64,000 bases of DNA from Mesorhizobium sp. (GCA_004017275.1 SAKE01000002.1:375411-439410), one strand, 5' to 3'; shown: positions 34,367-44,858, counted from the first letter of the stretch. Made by a program: numbers and translations. Notes: generated by a model from the letters alone, not told the origin.

Positions 34367-34906
34367 CTAGGGTTGAACGGGCTTCTCAATTAGTTCGAAG
34401 AAAACACGGTCGGGAGCACCTTCATCGTGACGGAAGCCCGTCAGCTCGGCCGCAAGATCAAGAGGAAGGTCAAAAACAAAATCGACTTCGGCGCCTTTGA
34501 TATCTTCTTCATCCTGCTTTGAAAAACACAGCTGCTTCAACGCTTCAAAGGATGCTGGAAGATCGCCCGACGTATGCAGGTCCCTGATATTTTTGTCGCC
34601 GCCATGCCAGACTCTCCAGATGTTCCTGCCGTCGCGCCAAAGCTCGGCGCGTGCGAACATCATATGCTCTTCTATGTGGGTTATGATGACTTCACGGCCT
34701 TGCGAAATCGCGGCCAGATACTGGGAGGGCGGGTTCGGGAAACTGCAGGGTTGGAGAATGACGATCGCCCAGTGCTTTTCGTTGACATAGGCGCTTATTG
34801 GCGCGTCGAAATCTTCCGATGGATCACCGAGTTCACGCCCAAACAAAGCGGCGGCTTCCTTTGCGGCGCAATCGCGAAAGCCCAGCCAACTGATCGAGAA
34901 ACTCAT
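34367..34906 (-). CDS. hypothetical protein downstream of citramalate synthase
   Basis: A 179-residue protein starting MSFSISWLGF, with GGAGTGAGG upstream; a longer in-frame extension overlaps cimA and was rejected. It is soluble-looking, with WLGFRDCAAKEAAALFG near the start and an EDIKGAEVDFVFDLPLDLAAELTGFRHD region late in the protein, and no transmembrane segment. It starts 5 nt after the cimA stop, so it shares that transcript. I do not recognise the family; it resembles immunity- or SMI1/KNR4-like small alpha/beta proteins only in overall character. Confidence 0.65.
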   Translation of the reverse strand: MSFSISWLGFRDCAAKEAAALFGRELGDPSEDFDAPISAYVNEKHWAIVILQPCSFPNPPSQYLAAISQGREVIITHIEEHMMFARAELWRDGRNIWRVWHGGDKNIRDLHTSGDLPASFEALKQLCFSKQDEEDIKGAEVDFVFDLPLDLAAELTGFRHDEGAPDRVFFELIEKPVQP

Positions 34907-34911
34907 CTGCC

Positions 34912-36528
34912 TCACTCCGCCGCCACCAGCCCGGCCATCTCGCGGTTCTTCATCAGCTTGTAGACGATGGAATCCATCAGCGCCTGGAACGAGGCGTCGA
35001 TGATGTTTTCGGAAACGCCGACCGTCCACCAGCGCGCGCCGGTGCCGTCATGCGATTCGATCAGAACGCGGGTGATCGCCTCGGTCCCGCCATTGAGGAT
35101 ACGCACCTTGAAGTCGGCCAGCTCCATGTCGGCGATCTCGTTCTGGTATTTGCCGAGATCCTTGCGCAGCGCGATGTCCAGTGCGTTGACCGGGCCATGC
35201 CCTTCGGCAACCGACATCTTCTCCTCGCCGTCGACCAGCACTTTGACGATCGCTTCGGACACCGTCTTCAACTGACCATTGGCGTCGAAGCGGCGCTCGA
35301 CCATGCAGCGGAACGAGGTGACGTTGAAGAATTCCGGCAGGCCGTGCAGCATCTTGCGCGCCAACAGCTCGAAGCTGGCGTCGGCACCCTCATAGGCATA
35401 GCCCTCGGCCTCGCGTTCCTTGACCACTGATATCAGCGCGTCGAGCCGGTGATCGTCTTTCGGCACGTCGATGCCGCGCCGCTTCAGCTCGGCAAGGAAA
35501 TTGGCCTTGCCGCCCTGGTCCGAAACCATGACGCGGCGGCGGTTGCCCACCGTTTCCGGGGGGACGTGCTCATAGGTCGCCGGTTCCTTGGCCAGTGCGG
35601 ATGCATGGATGCCAGCCTTGGTAGCGAAGGCAGAGGCGCCGACATAGGGCGCCTGCGCTTCCGGGGCGCGATTCAAGAGTTCGTCGAACGCGCGGGACAG
35701 GCGCGAAATGCCGGTCAGCGCCTCGGTCGAAATGCCTGTCTCGAAACGATCGGCGAAGGCCGGCTTCAACGCCAGAGTCGGTACGATCGAGATCAGGTTG
35801 GCGTTGCCGCAGCGCTCGCCGATGCCGTTGAGCGTGCCCTGGATCTGGCGCACACCGGCCTCGACCGCGGCAAATGAATTGGCGACCGCCTGGCCGGTGT
35901 CGTCATGGGCATGGATGCCGAGATGATTGCCTGAAATACCGGACGCAATAACCTTCTCGACGATGGCGCGGACTTCCGACGGCTGCGTGCCGCCATTGGT
36001 GTCGCACAGTACCACCCAGCGCGCGCCGGCATCGTAAGCGGTCCTGGCGCAGGCCAGCGCATAATCGGGATTGGCCTTGAAGCCGTCGAAGAAATGCTCG
36101 CAGTCGACCAGCGCCTCCTTGCCGGCGGCAATAGCCGCCTCGACGGAGGCCTTGATGGCGTCGAGGTTTTCTTCATTGGTGCAGCCGAGCGCGACACGGA
36201 CATGGTAGTCCCAGCTCTTGGCGACGAAGCAGATGGCATCCGACTTCGATTGCACAAGTGACGCAAGCCCGGGATCGTTGGACGCCGATACCCCGACCCG
36301 CTTGGTCATGCCGAAGGCGACGAATTTGGCGCGCGACGTGCGTTTCTCCTGGAAGAAGGCTGTGTCGGTCGGATTGGCGCCGGGATAGCCGCCTTCGACA
36401 TAATCGAGGCCGAAAGCGTCGAGTAGTTTCGCGATGGCGATCTTGTCCTCGACGGAAAAGTCGATCCCCGGCGTCTGCTGGCCATCGCGCAGGGTGGTGT
36501 CGAAGAGATAGAGACGCTGTTTTGTCAT
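34912..36528 (-). CDS. cimA: (R)-citramalate synthase
   Basis: A 538-residue member of the isopropylmalate/homocitrate/citramalate synthase family. The TIM barrel has LFDTTLRDGQQTPGIDFS, the metal-binding HAHDDTGQA and NGIGERCGNANL; a C-terminal LeuA-dimer regulatory domain follows from about residue 400. The pattern matches TIGR00977, which condenses pyruvate and acetyl-CoA for isoleucine synthesis. Direct enzymology is not shown, so a related 2-isopropylmalate-type substrate is possible. Confidence 0.9.
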   Translation of the reverse strand: MTKQRLYLFDTTLRDGQQTPGIDFSVEDKIAIAKLLDAFGLDYVEGGYPGANPTDTAFFQEKRTSRAKFVAFGMTKRVGVSASNDPGLASLVQSKSDAICFVAKSWDYHVRVALGCTNEENLDAIKASVEAAIAAGKEALVDCEHFFDGFKANPDYALACARTAYDAGARWVVLCDTNGGTQPSEVRAIVEKVIASGISGNHLGIHAHDDTGQAVANSFAAVEAGVRQIQGTLNGIGERCGNANLISIVPTLALKPAFADRFETGISTEALTGISRLSRAFDELLNRAPEAQAPYVGASAFATKAGIHASALAKEPATYEHVPPETVGNRRRVMVSDQGGKANFLAELKRRGIDVPKDDHRLDALISVVKEREAEGYAYEGADASFELLARKMLHGLPEFFNVTSFRCMVERRFDANGQLKTVSEAIVKVLVDGEEKMSVAEGHGPVNALDIALRKDLGKYQNEIADMELADFKVRILNGGTEAITRVLIESHDGTGARWWTVGVSENIIDASFQALMDSIVYKLMKNREMAGLVAAE

Positions 36529-36548
36529 TGTTGTGTGGGCGCTTGAAC

Positions 36549-36703
36549 GCCCCCCTCTGGCCTGCCGGCCATCTCCCCCTCAAGGAGGGAGATCGGCAGT
36601 TCGGAGGCCCCGCCATCTCTTGCGACGCCGAAATTTTGCGAAAGCCAAGACGAAGGCCAATCTCCCCCCTTGAGGGGGAGATGTCCGGCAGGACAGAGGG
36701 GGG
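36549..36703. repeat. composite palindromic element (copy 7)
   Basis: Two units of about 48 nt face each other. The left reads GCCCCCCTCTGGCC, then CCGGCCATCTCCCCCTC; the right reads CCAATCTCCCCCCTTGAGGG, then CCGGCAGGACAGAGGGGGG. They flank a 60-nt centre. The element lies between the cimA start and the pip stop (12 nt away). Confidence 0.85.
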
Positions 36704-36715
36704 TGCGACTTGGCA

Positions 36716-38144
<1,429 letters not shown>

Positions 38145-38148
<4 letters not shown>

Positions 38149-38636
38149 GGCTTTTCCTTTGGCGGCCATTGTTCGGTGTCGTGGTCCGGATGCTGATAGG
38201 AGACGAGATCGGTCAGATAAGAGGCCGACGACACGTCGGCCATCGTCTCCTCGCCCGGCAATCGGGGAATCGTATCGACATAAGGCAGCTTTGCCTCGAC
38301 ACCCCACTGGATCAGCGGCACGATCTCCGCCGGATTGTCGAACGCGCCGATGGCGAGGCCAACACCATCCGGCGCGGTGAAGGTCAGCGGCGTGCCGCAA
38401 TCGGCGCAAAAACCACGATCGACATGGTTTGAGGAGTGGAAGTATTTCGGCTCGCCGCGCGTCCAGTCGAGCCTGGCGCCGCGCACCGAAACCAGCGGCG
38501 CGTAAAACGAGCCGAATGCCTTCTGGCACATGCGGCAATGGCAGACCGAAGCGTCGCCGAGCGCGCCCTCGACACGAAAGCGCACCGCGCCGCACTGGCA
38601 GCCGCCGGTGTAGACTGGCCGGTTGTCGAGGCTCAT
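38145..38636 (-). CDS. GFA-family protein (first of a tandem pair)
   Basis: A 163-residue paralogue of the next gene: GGCQCGAVRFRVEG, CHCRMCQKAFGSF and CADCGTPLTF give the same zinc-site cysteines. It follows the VOC gene by 6 nt. The neighbour with a glyoxalase-like fold suggests detoxification of reactive aldehydes or thiol adducts. Confidence 0.88.
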
Positions 38637-38642
38637 CGCTGA

Positions 38643-39029
38643 TCACTCCGGGGCATGGCAGACGGCCTCGACATTGTTGCCGTCGGGATCGAAGACGAAA
38701 GCGGCGTAGTAGTCCGGATGATAGTGCGGGCGAAGGCCAGGGCCACCGTTGTCCTTGCCGCCGGCGGCAAGGGCGGCGGCATAAAATGTATCGACCTCGC
38801 CACGGCTGCGCGCGGTGAAGGCGACGTGCTGGTGATCTCGGGGCTTGTCCTTGCCCGTACTCAGCCAGAACACCGGCCGGTCACGGCCATAGCCGCCGAC
38901 CTTGGCGCCGCCGGTGTATTCCTGCGGCACCATGTAGAGCAGCGCGGCACCAAGCGGGGCCATCGCCTTGTCATAGAACGCCTTCGAAGCGTCGAAATCG
39001 GCAACGGTGATGCCGAGATGATCGATCAT
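38643..39029 (-). CDS. VOC (glyoxalase/bleomycin resistance) family protein
   Basis: A 128-residue protein with paired beta-alpha-beta-beta-beta modules: IDHLGITVADFDASKAFYDK, then DHQHVAFTA and FDPDGNNVEAVCH, which carry the usual metal ligands (His, His, Glu). VOC enzymes include glyoxalase I and dioxygenases; substrate unknown. Overlaps the DUF559 gene upstream by 4 nt. Confidence 0.88.
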   Translation of the reverse strand: MIDHLGITVADFDASKAFYDKAMAPLGAALLYMVPQEYTGGAKVGGYGRDRPVFWLSTGKDKPRDHQHVAFTARSRGEVDTFYAAALAAGGKDNGGPGLRPHYHPDYYAAFVFDPDGNNVEAVCHAPE

Positions 39030-39433
39030 GAGACGGACTCCCTTGCTGGTTCACCTGCCGACATTTCGGCACCGGCCAGGCCGGCCTCGATCACGATATG
39101 CTGGCAGACATTGTCGATATCGCGAATGATGTCGTCATTCCAGAAGCGCAGGATGGTCCAGCCGCTCGCCTTCAGATAAGCGCTTCGTGCTTCATCTCGT
39201 TGCAGATTTTCGCTATCAGCATGCTGGCTGCCATCTACCTCGACGATGAGGTGATAGGACGAGCAAGCAAAGTCGACGATGTAAGGCCCGATCGGCACCT
39301 GCCGTCGAAAGCTCATCCCCATAAGCCGGTGAGCGCGCAACTCATTCCAAAGTTTCAACTCCGCATCGGTCATGACGCGACGCATGGATTTTGCATTCCT
39401 GCGATGTCGTTGCGGAACGAGATCGTGTCCCAT
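39026..39433 (-). CDS. DUF559 (Vsr-like) endonuclease-domain protein
   Basis: A 135-residue protein of the DUF559 family, which shares the restriction-endonuclease fold with Vsr. It has MTDAELKLWNELRAHRL, FRRQVPIGPYIVDFACSSY, and VEVDGSQH, the putative catalytic E/D-x-D-G region, then GWTILRFWNDD. The start at 39433 has AAGGG upstream; an in-frame start 21 nt further out is possible. It heads a five-gene operon with overlapping junctions. DUF559 function is not established. Confidence 0.85.
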   Translation of the reverse strand: MGHDLVPQRHRRNAKSMRRVMTDAELKLWNELRAHRLMGMSFRRQVPIGPYIVDFACSSYHLIVEVDGSQHADSENLQRDEARSAYLKASGWTILRFWNDDIIRDIDNVCQHIVIEAGLAGAEMSAGEPARESVS

Positions 39434-39478
39434 CAAACAGCCCTTCGCCGGCAACTAGCGAAATCGGCGACTAGAGTC

Positions 39479-39503
39479 GATCTCCCCCCTTGCGGGGGAG
39501 ATC
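39479..39503. repeat. GC-rich palindromic repeat unit (copy 8)
   Basis: GATCTCCCCCC-TTGC-GGGGGAGATC, 51 nt from the cysS stop. Nearly identical to the unit at 9561, 30 kb away. Confidence 0.8.
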
Positions 39504-39553
39504 GGCTGTCACCAGCGTCTCCACCAACCTTGCAAAGGTGTTTCGCGCCGCCC

Positions 39554-40990
39554 TCACCGCTTCACCTCCCACGTCGTCACGCGTTCGCCCGTGACCGGAT
39601 CCTTGCCGTCCTTCAACTGTATACCTTGTGCCAGCAGTTCGTCGCGGATGCGGTCGGCTTCGGTCCAGTTCTTGGCGGCGATGAATGCGAGACGCTTGGC
39701 GATGGCCTTGGCAACGTGGTCTTCGTCAACCTTCGCCGACGCAACATCGAAGCCGAGGAACAGCAGCGATGTCTTCAGCGCAGCAGCGGCATCGTTGCCG
39801 TCCGCAGCCTCGCCGGCCAATTGGGTCAGGACCTGGAAGGCGGCATAGGTGGCGAGATCGTCGGACAAGGCATCGATGATCTCCACGGGCACCTGCCCTG
39901 CCGTCGCCGGCGCGAGGTCCGCCGCCCGCTTCCATTTGCGCAGCATGTTATCGGCCTCTTCCAGCTTGCGCACGGAAAAGTCGATCGGCTCGCGATAATG
40001 CGTCATCAGCATCGCCAGCCGCAGCACCTCGCCAGGCCATTTGCGGCCGCCAAACGTCTCGGTCTCCAAGAGTGCGTTGATCGAATAGAAATTGCCGAGG
40101 CTCTTCGACATCTTCTGCCCTTCGACCTGCAGGAAGCCATTGTGCATCCAGATGTTGGCCATCACGTCGGTGCCGTGCGCGCAGCGCGACTGGGCGATCT
40201 CGTTCTCATGGTGCGGGAAGATGAGGTCGAGGCCGCCGCCATGGATGTCGAAGACCTCGCCGAGATAGGCGGCCGACATCGCCGAGCACTCGATGTGCCA
40301 GCCCGGCCTGCCCCTGCCCCATGGCGAATTCCAGCCTGGTTCCTCCGGCGACGACAGCTTCCAGAGCACAAAATCGCCGGGGTTCTTCTTGTGCGCGTCG
40401 ACGGCGACGCGTGCGCCGGCCTGTTGCTCATCAAGATTGCGCTTCGATAGTTGGCCGTAGTCGGGCATCGACGCCGTGTCGAACAACACTTCGCCCGCGG
40501 CAACATATGCATGGCCGCGTTCGATGAGGCTTTGAATCAAGGTGATCATGTCGACCTTGCCGTCGGCGCGAGGCTCGACGAATTCGGTGGCGCGCGGCTC
40601 GACCGTCGGCTCCAAGCAGCCGAGAACCGTGACATCCCTGTGGAACTGATCGGCGGTCTTTTCGGTGACCCGCCGGATCGCCTCGTTCAACGAAAGCGTG
40701 CCGGAAGCGATCTCGCCGCCGAAATCCCGCAGGGCGCGCGCGTTGATCTTGTCGTCGACGTCTGTGATGTTGCGCACATAGGTGACGTGCGTCTGCCCGT
40801 AGAGATGGCGCAGCAAGCGGAACAGCACGTCGAAGACGATGACGGGTCGGGCGTTGCCGATATGGGCAAAGTCGTAGACCGTCGGGCCGCAGACATACAT
40901 GCGCACATTGTCCGGATCGATAGGGACGAAATCCTCTTTCGTCCGCGTTAGCGTGTTGTAGAGGCGCAGGCCCTGCGATGCGTCAGACAT
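39554..40990 (-). CDS. cysS: cysteinyl-tRNA synthetase
   Basis: Charges tRNA-Cys. The 478-residue class I synthetase has the zinc Cys in [17 protein letters not shown] (the HIGH-type motif), [21 protein letters not shown] and KMSKSLGNF. All motifs are intact, and the start has GGAAGG upstream. Length is normal. It is convergent with nothing; the upstream spacer of about 390 nt holds a small gene's control region. Confidence 0.97.
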   Translation of the reverse strand: MSDASQGLRLYNTLTRTKEDFVPIDPDNVRMYVCGPTVYDFAHIGNARPVIVFDVLFRLLRHLYGQTHVTYVRNITDVDDKINARALRDFGGEIASGTLSLNEAIRRVTEKTADQFHRDVTVLGCLEPTVEPRATEFVEPRADGKVDMITLIQSLIERGHAYVAAGEVLFDTASMPDYGQLSKRNLDEQQAGARVAVDAHKKNPGDFVLWKLSSPEEPGWNSPWGRGRPGWHIECSAMSAAYLGEVFDIHGGGLDLIFPHHENEIAQSRCAHGTDVMANIWMHNGFLQVEGQKMSKSLGNFYSINALLETETFGGRKWPGEVLRLAMLMTHYREPIDFSVRKLEEADNMLRKWKRAADLAPATAGQVPVEIIDALSDDLATYAAFQVLTQLAGEAADGNDAAAALKTSLLFLGFDVASAKVDEDHVAKAIAKRLAFIAAKNWTEADRIRDELLAQGIQLKDGKDPVTGERVTTWEVKR

Positions 40991-41382
40991 TCGTGCCTTC
41001 CCGGTTCAGAACTCAATTTGAATGGAGCCAGCCCTGCGCGAAACGCAAATCAAGCTCCAGCCTGCTGGCCGGGGCGTTTGTCCAATCTGGGGAAAGATGA
41101 GGCGAAAACGTCCGGACCAGCGCGAGGCTAGCCAATAATGCAAATGCCACAAATGGCGAAAGACGTTTTCATGGGCGGCTTTATCGCCTTGGCTTGTGTT
41201 GCCGTCAAGTCGCAAGTTTCGGCAAAAACGTCGCTGGATCACAGGTAATGACTCGCTGAAACATTTTATTAAACATGTCGGCACAGTCATGAAACATTCG
41301 CCGGCTAGATCAGCAGGCGTCACGATTTGGTCAGAATCGGCCACCAAACGCAGACACGAAAATGTTATCTGGGAAGAGAGAC
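40991..41382. other. non-coding spacer between cysS and a small gene
   Basis: I see no gene in this stretch. It holds two TGAAACATT direct repeats (41257 and 41290, 33 bp apart). CACAGTCATGAAAC at 41282 resembles the CACAGTCACGGAAC just before the sRNA at 18984. The spacer is AT-richer than its surroundings. It probably carries the cysS and small-gene promoters. Confidence 0.5.
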
Positions 41383-41538
41383 ATGCCTCGCAGCAAGCAG
41401 GAATCCAACCGCGCCAAGCAACCCGCGCTGGCCAACCACTATCGCGCAATCGGCCCGGCCGCGATCGTTGCCGCCCTCCTCCACACCGCGAAGAAGAAAA
41501 AGCCGGCACAGAAGATCGTGTCGCCCCGCGCTGCCTGA
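41383..41538 (+). CDS. small basic protein, 51 residues
   Basis: A short reading frame with GGGAAGAGAG at 41371-41380, good spacing to ATG and a clear alphaproteobacterial codon bias. The product is very basic: MPRSKQESNRAKQPALANHY, then AIGPAAIVAALLHTAKKKKP in a weakly hydrophobic middle. Too small for most gene callers. I do not know its family. Possible roles include membrane association or nucleic acid binding. Confidence 0.6.
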   Translation: MPRSKQESNRAKQPALANHYRAIGPAAIVAALLHTAKKKKPAQKIVSPRAA

Positions 41539-41606
41539 AGCGGGTACGGCGGCACCAAGGCGCCAGGCAAAAAGGCGCTGACATGCGCCGCTGAAGAACA
41601 GTTCAG

Positions 41607-42368
41607 CTAGAACAACGTCATCTGACTGTCGTCCGCGCCCGGCTTCTGGCGCTTGACCTTCTCGGGCTCCGTCCCGATCTCGCCCCGCTGCTGAATTTCC
41701 GGTCCAGTGTTGGCGACCTTGTTGACGAGGTCGGAGACGGGGATTGCCTCGAAGAAATCGAGCTGTGCCGGCCGCAGCAGGTCGGCGACATCGCGCGGTT
41801 CGAGCGTGCGGCAATCCAGCCAGCGGGCGAAATCCTCGGGGTCGATCACCACCGGCATGCGGTCGTGGATGTGCGCGATGTCGGCATTGGCGCTGATGGT
41901 CAGGATGGCGCCGGTATCCATCTCCGAGCCGCCCGGCTCGGCATAGGTCTCGATCAGGCCGGCAAAGGCGATCAACCCGCCATGCCTGGGCCGGATCCAG
42001 TAGGGTTGCCCCTTCTTGCCGCCGGTTTGCCGCCATTCGTAAAAGCCTGACGCCGGCACCAGAGCGCGGCGATGGCGCATGGCGGCTTTGAACGACGCCT
42101 TTTCGGCGGCCCCTTCGGAGCGCGCGTTGAACAGCAGCGGAAACTCCCTGGTATCCTTGACCCAAGTGGGGATGAGCCCCCAGCGCACCAGCATCGGCTG
42201 ACGGTCGGGCAGGTTAGAACCCGGCCCCCGCGGAGCGCCGGCGACCGCCGTCAGGATCGGCTGCGTCGGCGCGATGTTGTAGCGCGCCGGGAAATCATCA
42301 AGCCCCGCCACGTCCAGAAAGGCGGCGGTCTGATCCGGTGTCGCGGTCAAGGCAAAACGTCCGCACAT
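41607..42368 (-). CDS. SRAP (SOS response-associated peptidase / HMCES-like) protein
   Basis: A 253-residue protein starting MCGRFALTATPD; Cys2 becomes N-terminal after Met removal and forms a thiazolidine crosslink to abasic sites in single-stranded DNA. RYNIAPTQPI, FNARSEGAAEKASFKAAMRHRRALVPASGFYEW (Asn, Glu) and HDRMPVV (His) supply the other active-site residues. The upstream 38 codons were excluded because they break the conserved MCGRF start. Three 13-bp direct repeats lie 18-56 nt upstream. Confidence 0.93.
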   Translation of the reverse strand: MCGRFALTATPDQTAAFLDVAGLDDFPARYNIAPTQPILTAVAGAPRGPGSNLPDRQPMLVRWGLIPTWVKDTREFPLLFNARSEGAAEKASFKAAMRHRRALVPASGFYEWRQTGGKKGQPYWIRPRHGGLIAFAGLIETYAEPGGSEMDTGAILTISANADIAHIHDRMPVVIDPEDFARWLDCRTLEPRDVADLLRPAQLDFFEAIPVSDLVNKVANTGPEIQQRGEIGTEPEKVKRQKPGADDSQMTLF

Positions 42369-42385
42369 GGTCGATTGGTGCCTTC

Positions 42386-42424
42386 CGAATGATTTGGCCG
42401 AATGGTTCGGTCGAATGGTTTGAA
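42386..42424. promoter_or_regulatory. three 13-bp iterons upstream of the SRAP gene
   Basis: CGAATGATTTGGC, CGAATGGTTCGGT and CGAATGGTTTGAA run head to tail from 42386, 42399 and 42412. The 6-bp core CGAATG is invariant. Direct repeats with a 13-bp period directly in front of a start codon suggest an operator bound by a multimeric protein. The motif is not the alphaproteobacterial SOS box. Confidence 0.6.
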
Positions 42425-42515
42425 AGTGGCGATGGAACCGGCGTTGCGCAACCGTTAAAGCTTGCCCATGCTGGCGGTCCACAACGGACCTGCCTTCACG
42501 CCTGATCGGGAAACC

Positions 42516-42950
42516 ATGAACGACGCGCGCAAGACACTTCCAGCAGTCTCGGTCGCCGTTGTACGCGCAGACACCGTGCTTCTGGTCAAGCGAGCGCGGC
42601 AGCCATCACAGGGGCTCTACGCCTTTCCAGGCGGTAAGGTCGAGGCCGGCGAAACGCTACGGGATGCCGCTGAGCGGGAATTGCTGGAAGAGACCGGCTT
42701 GCGGGCCACCGATTACCGCCCGCTTCGGGAAATCCACATCGACGGCAGGGACGACGACCATCCGGTCGATTATCTCCTCACGGTCTTCGGCGCCGCCTAT
42801 GCCGGAGGCGAAGCGGTGGCCAGCGACGACGCCGAGACGGCGGCCTTCTATACGCTCAGCGAGATGGTGGCGCTGCCGCTTGCGGACTCGGTGTTCGAGG
42901 TCGCCGAAGAGTTGTTGAATCCCGGCGGAAGCGGCGGGCCGCAGTCCTGA
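42516..42950 (+). CDS. Nudix hydrolase
   Basis: A 144-residue Nudix protein. The signature box GKVEAGETLRDAAERELLEE spans about residues 45-64 with the catalytic glutamates. It starts at ATG 42516 after CGGGAAA. Nudix enzymes hydrolyse nucleoside diphosphate-X compounds; ADP-ribose or oxidised nucleotides are likely classes, but the substrate is not shown. Divergent from SRAP, hence in a shared regulatory region. Confidence 0.9.
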   Translation: MNDARKTLPAVSVAVVRADTVLLVKRARQPSQGLYAFPGGKVEAGETLRDAAERELLEETGLRATDYRPLREIHIDGRDDDHPVDYLLTVFGAAYAGGEAVASDDAETAAFYTLSEMVALPLADSVFEVAEELLNPGGSGGPQS

Positions 42951-42992
42951 AAATCGCCTTGCGGGTGACAAATTGTTTCGCCACAAAGGCTT

Positions 42993-43370
42993 ATGAACCG
43001 CCTCTCTCCATTCCTCGCCGCATGTCTGGCCGTCAGCATGGCCGTCTCGGCACGGCCTGCGCTCAGCGCCGGGTCGCCATTCGAGCCTGGGCTGATGCGG
43101 CTGGCGGAAGTTCTGGGATCGCTGCATTTCCTGCGCAATTTGTGCGGCGAGAAGGGTGACCAGTGGCGTGTCGAAATGCAGAAGCTGCTTGATTCGGAAA
43201 ATCCGGACGCCGAGCGGCGCGCCCGTTTCATCGCCAGCTTCAACCGCGGCTACCGTTCCTTCGGCGGCACTTACACGCGGTGCACCCCTTCGGCGACCGA
43301 AGCCATCGGCCGTTACATGAAGGAAGGCGAGACACTCTCGCGCGACATCGCCTCGCGTTACGGGAACTAG
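42993..43370 (+). CDS. TIGR02301/DUF2385 family exported protein
   Basis: A 125-residue protein with a signal peptide (about 25 residues) and cysteines in NLCGEK and TRCTPS. It shows the conserved FIASFNRGYRSFGGTYTRCT segment of the alphaproteobacterial family TIGR02301. Presumed periplasmic; function unknown. It begins 42 nt after the Nudix gene on the same strand, perhaps co-transcribed. Confidence 0.85.
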   Translation: MNRLSPFLAACLAVSMAVSARPALSAGSPFEPGLMRLAEVLGSLHFLRNLCGEKGDQWRVEMQKLLDSENPDAERRARFIASFNRGYRSFGGTYTRCTPSATEAIGRYMKEGETLSRDIASRYGN

Positions 43371-43486
43371 GCATTTCGAGCTGCTCATCAACAACTATCC
43401 GCACCATTGCTGGTGACAGCCGATATATCCGGCTTGTGCCATGCGATATCTTGGTGCAATCCTCATGTGGCGCTTCTGCAACAGTA

Positions 43487-43501
43487 TTAACGAAACCTTA
43501 C
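43487..43501 (+). promoter_or_regulatory. candidate CtrA box
   Basis: TTAA-CGAAACC-TTAC matches the TTAA-N7-TTAA CtrA site except for the last base. It lies in a 361-nt intergenic stretch before the small gene at 43732. CtrA is the alphaproteobacterial cell-cycle regulator. The rest of the spacer is AT-rich and shows no gene. Confidence 0.3.
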
Positions 43502-43731
43502 CGCGCGAATGCGGAATTAACTCAAACTGAAGGTTTTCGCCCCGCGGGCCGCCCTAATCGGCTAAGTTTGACCCGAGTTGAACGCAACTTCGCACAAGGC
43601 AATCCGGCTTTGTAAAAGACGATCAAAAAAATGTCGTATTTACAAATACTTAATTGACCTTGCGTGTGAAATGAACAGATCAAGCCTGATCCGCATCGAC
43701 GGATCGCCGCTTGAAAGGGTGGACATCGCAT

Positions 43732-43989
43732 ATGGAACATGGTGTCAACGACATCGACGCGCTGGTCAGGGAAGAGAAGCGCCTGACCGCCGTGGAAAGC
43801 CACAGCGAGGCCTGGGCGGAAGGTCTCTCCGCCGGCATAGAGCCCGAGATCATTGCCGAAGCAGCGCTCGAAACCGCCTTCGGCGAAATGTTGCGTGCCA
43901 ATGGCGAGACCTCGGCCCTTGCCCTGCTCGACCGTATGCGTGAAAAGGTGATTGCTGGCGCCTTCGAACCCGAACGGCTGCGGCACTGA
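43732..43989 (+). CDS. hypothetical protein, 85 residues
   Basis: A predicted helical, acidic protein starting MEHGVNDIDALVREEKR with GGGTGGA at 43717-43723. No signal peptide, membrane segment or known motif is visible. The gene has ordinary codon use. It precedes a secreted protein gene by 70 nt. I do not recognise a family. Confidence 0.65.
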   Translation: MEHGVNDIDALVREEKRLTAVESHSEAWAEGLSAGIEPEIIAEAALETAFGEMLRANGETSALALLDRMREKVIAGAFEPERLRH

Positions 43990-44059
43990 ACCGACCTCCG
44001 GTTCTTTGACGGCAACATGCCGCTCGGGCGTCATGCCCGGAAGCAGGGAGAAACGGGCA

Positions 44060-44848
44060 GTGAATTTTTCGATGTCAGGCAAGCCGCGTGGCTTGGTCCT
44101 CTGCATCTCCTTCGCTGCTAGCTGTGCCGCGATTCCCCTGGTTGTGTGTCTCGCGAGCAGTCCCGCTTATGCGCTAAGCGAAATCAAGCGCGAAGAGCTC
44201 CCCCCAACAGTAACGCCGCCGGCGGACGACGACATGTCGCCGCCGGGAAGCACCGTGCCAATGCCCAACCCGGTTGGAACGCCGCCTCCGACCAGTCAGC
44301 CAGCCGCTCCTGCCGAAGCCGAGCCGGGCAGCCCAGCGGATGGCGGCGTGACCAGACCGCGCGTCGATCCGGACACGCCGGCACCCGAGGTTGTCTACGA
44401 TCTCGGCAAACTGCCGGAACCGGTACGGCGCATGCACGACCTGATCGTCGAGATATGCAAGGGCGGCGACATCGAAAAGCTGCGGCCCTTGATCGGCACG
44501 GGCGACAGCATGACGCAAATATCGCTGACCGATATTGACGGCGACGCCATCGCCTTCCTCAAGGGCCTCTCCGGCGATCCGGATGGCCAGGAGATCCTGG
44601 CCATCCTTGAGGAGGTGCTCAATGCCGGTTATGTCCACCTCGATGCCGGCAAGCCGGAAGAACTCTATGTGTGGCCATATTTCTTCGCCCTGCCGTTGGA
44701 CAAGCTGGACGCCAAGCAGCGGGTCGAACTGTTCAAGATCGTCACCGCTGGCGACTTCGACGACATGAAGCAGTTCGGCGCCTATATCTTCTATCGCGTC
44801 GGCATCACGCCCACTGGGCAGTGGACGTTCTTCGTCGCCGGGGATTGA
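44060..44848 (+). CDS. exported protein with Pro-rich N-terminal linker, function unknown
   Basis: A GTG start at 44060 is preferred: AGGGAG lies at 44045-44050 with 9-nt spacing, whereas the next ATG (44072) is 21 nt away. The product has 262 residues. It has a signal peptide (hydrophobic residues ~12-36), a Pro/Ala-rich region (~45-100), and a C-terminal globular domain (~115-262) with LGKLPEPVRRMHDLIVEIC and PYFFALPLDKLDAKQRVELF. The C-terminal domain looks like a conserved rhizobial periplasmic domain. Function unknown. Confidence 0.72.
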   Translation: MNFSMSGKPRGLVLCISFAASCAAIPLVVCLASSPAYALSEIKREELPPTVTPPADDDMSPPGSTVPMPNPVGTPPPTSQPAAPAEAEPGSPADGGVTRPRVDPDTPAPEVVYDLGKLPEPVRRMHDLIVEICKGGDIEKLRPLIGTGDSMTQISLTDIDGDAIAFLKGLSGDPDGQEILAILEEVLNAGYVHLDAGKPEELYVWPYFFALPLDKLDAKQRVELFKIVTAGDFDDMKQFGAYIFYRVGITPTGQWTFFVAGD

Positions 44849-44858
44849 ACTCCGCCCG

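Noticed and set aside
41291..41315. GAAAC considered as another EcfG -35 element before the 51-residue gene
   Set aside because: The -35 has one mismatch and no TT occurs at the required 18-19 nt spacing.
41006..41584. 192-codon minus-strand frame between cysS and the SRAP gene
   Set aside because: Composition is unlike coding sequence and it crosses the well-supported small gene on the plus strand.
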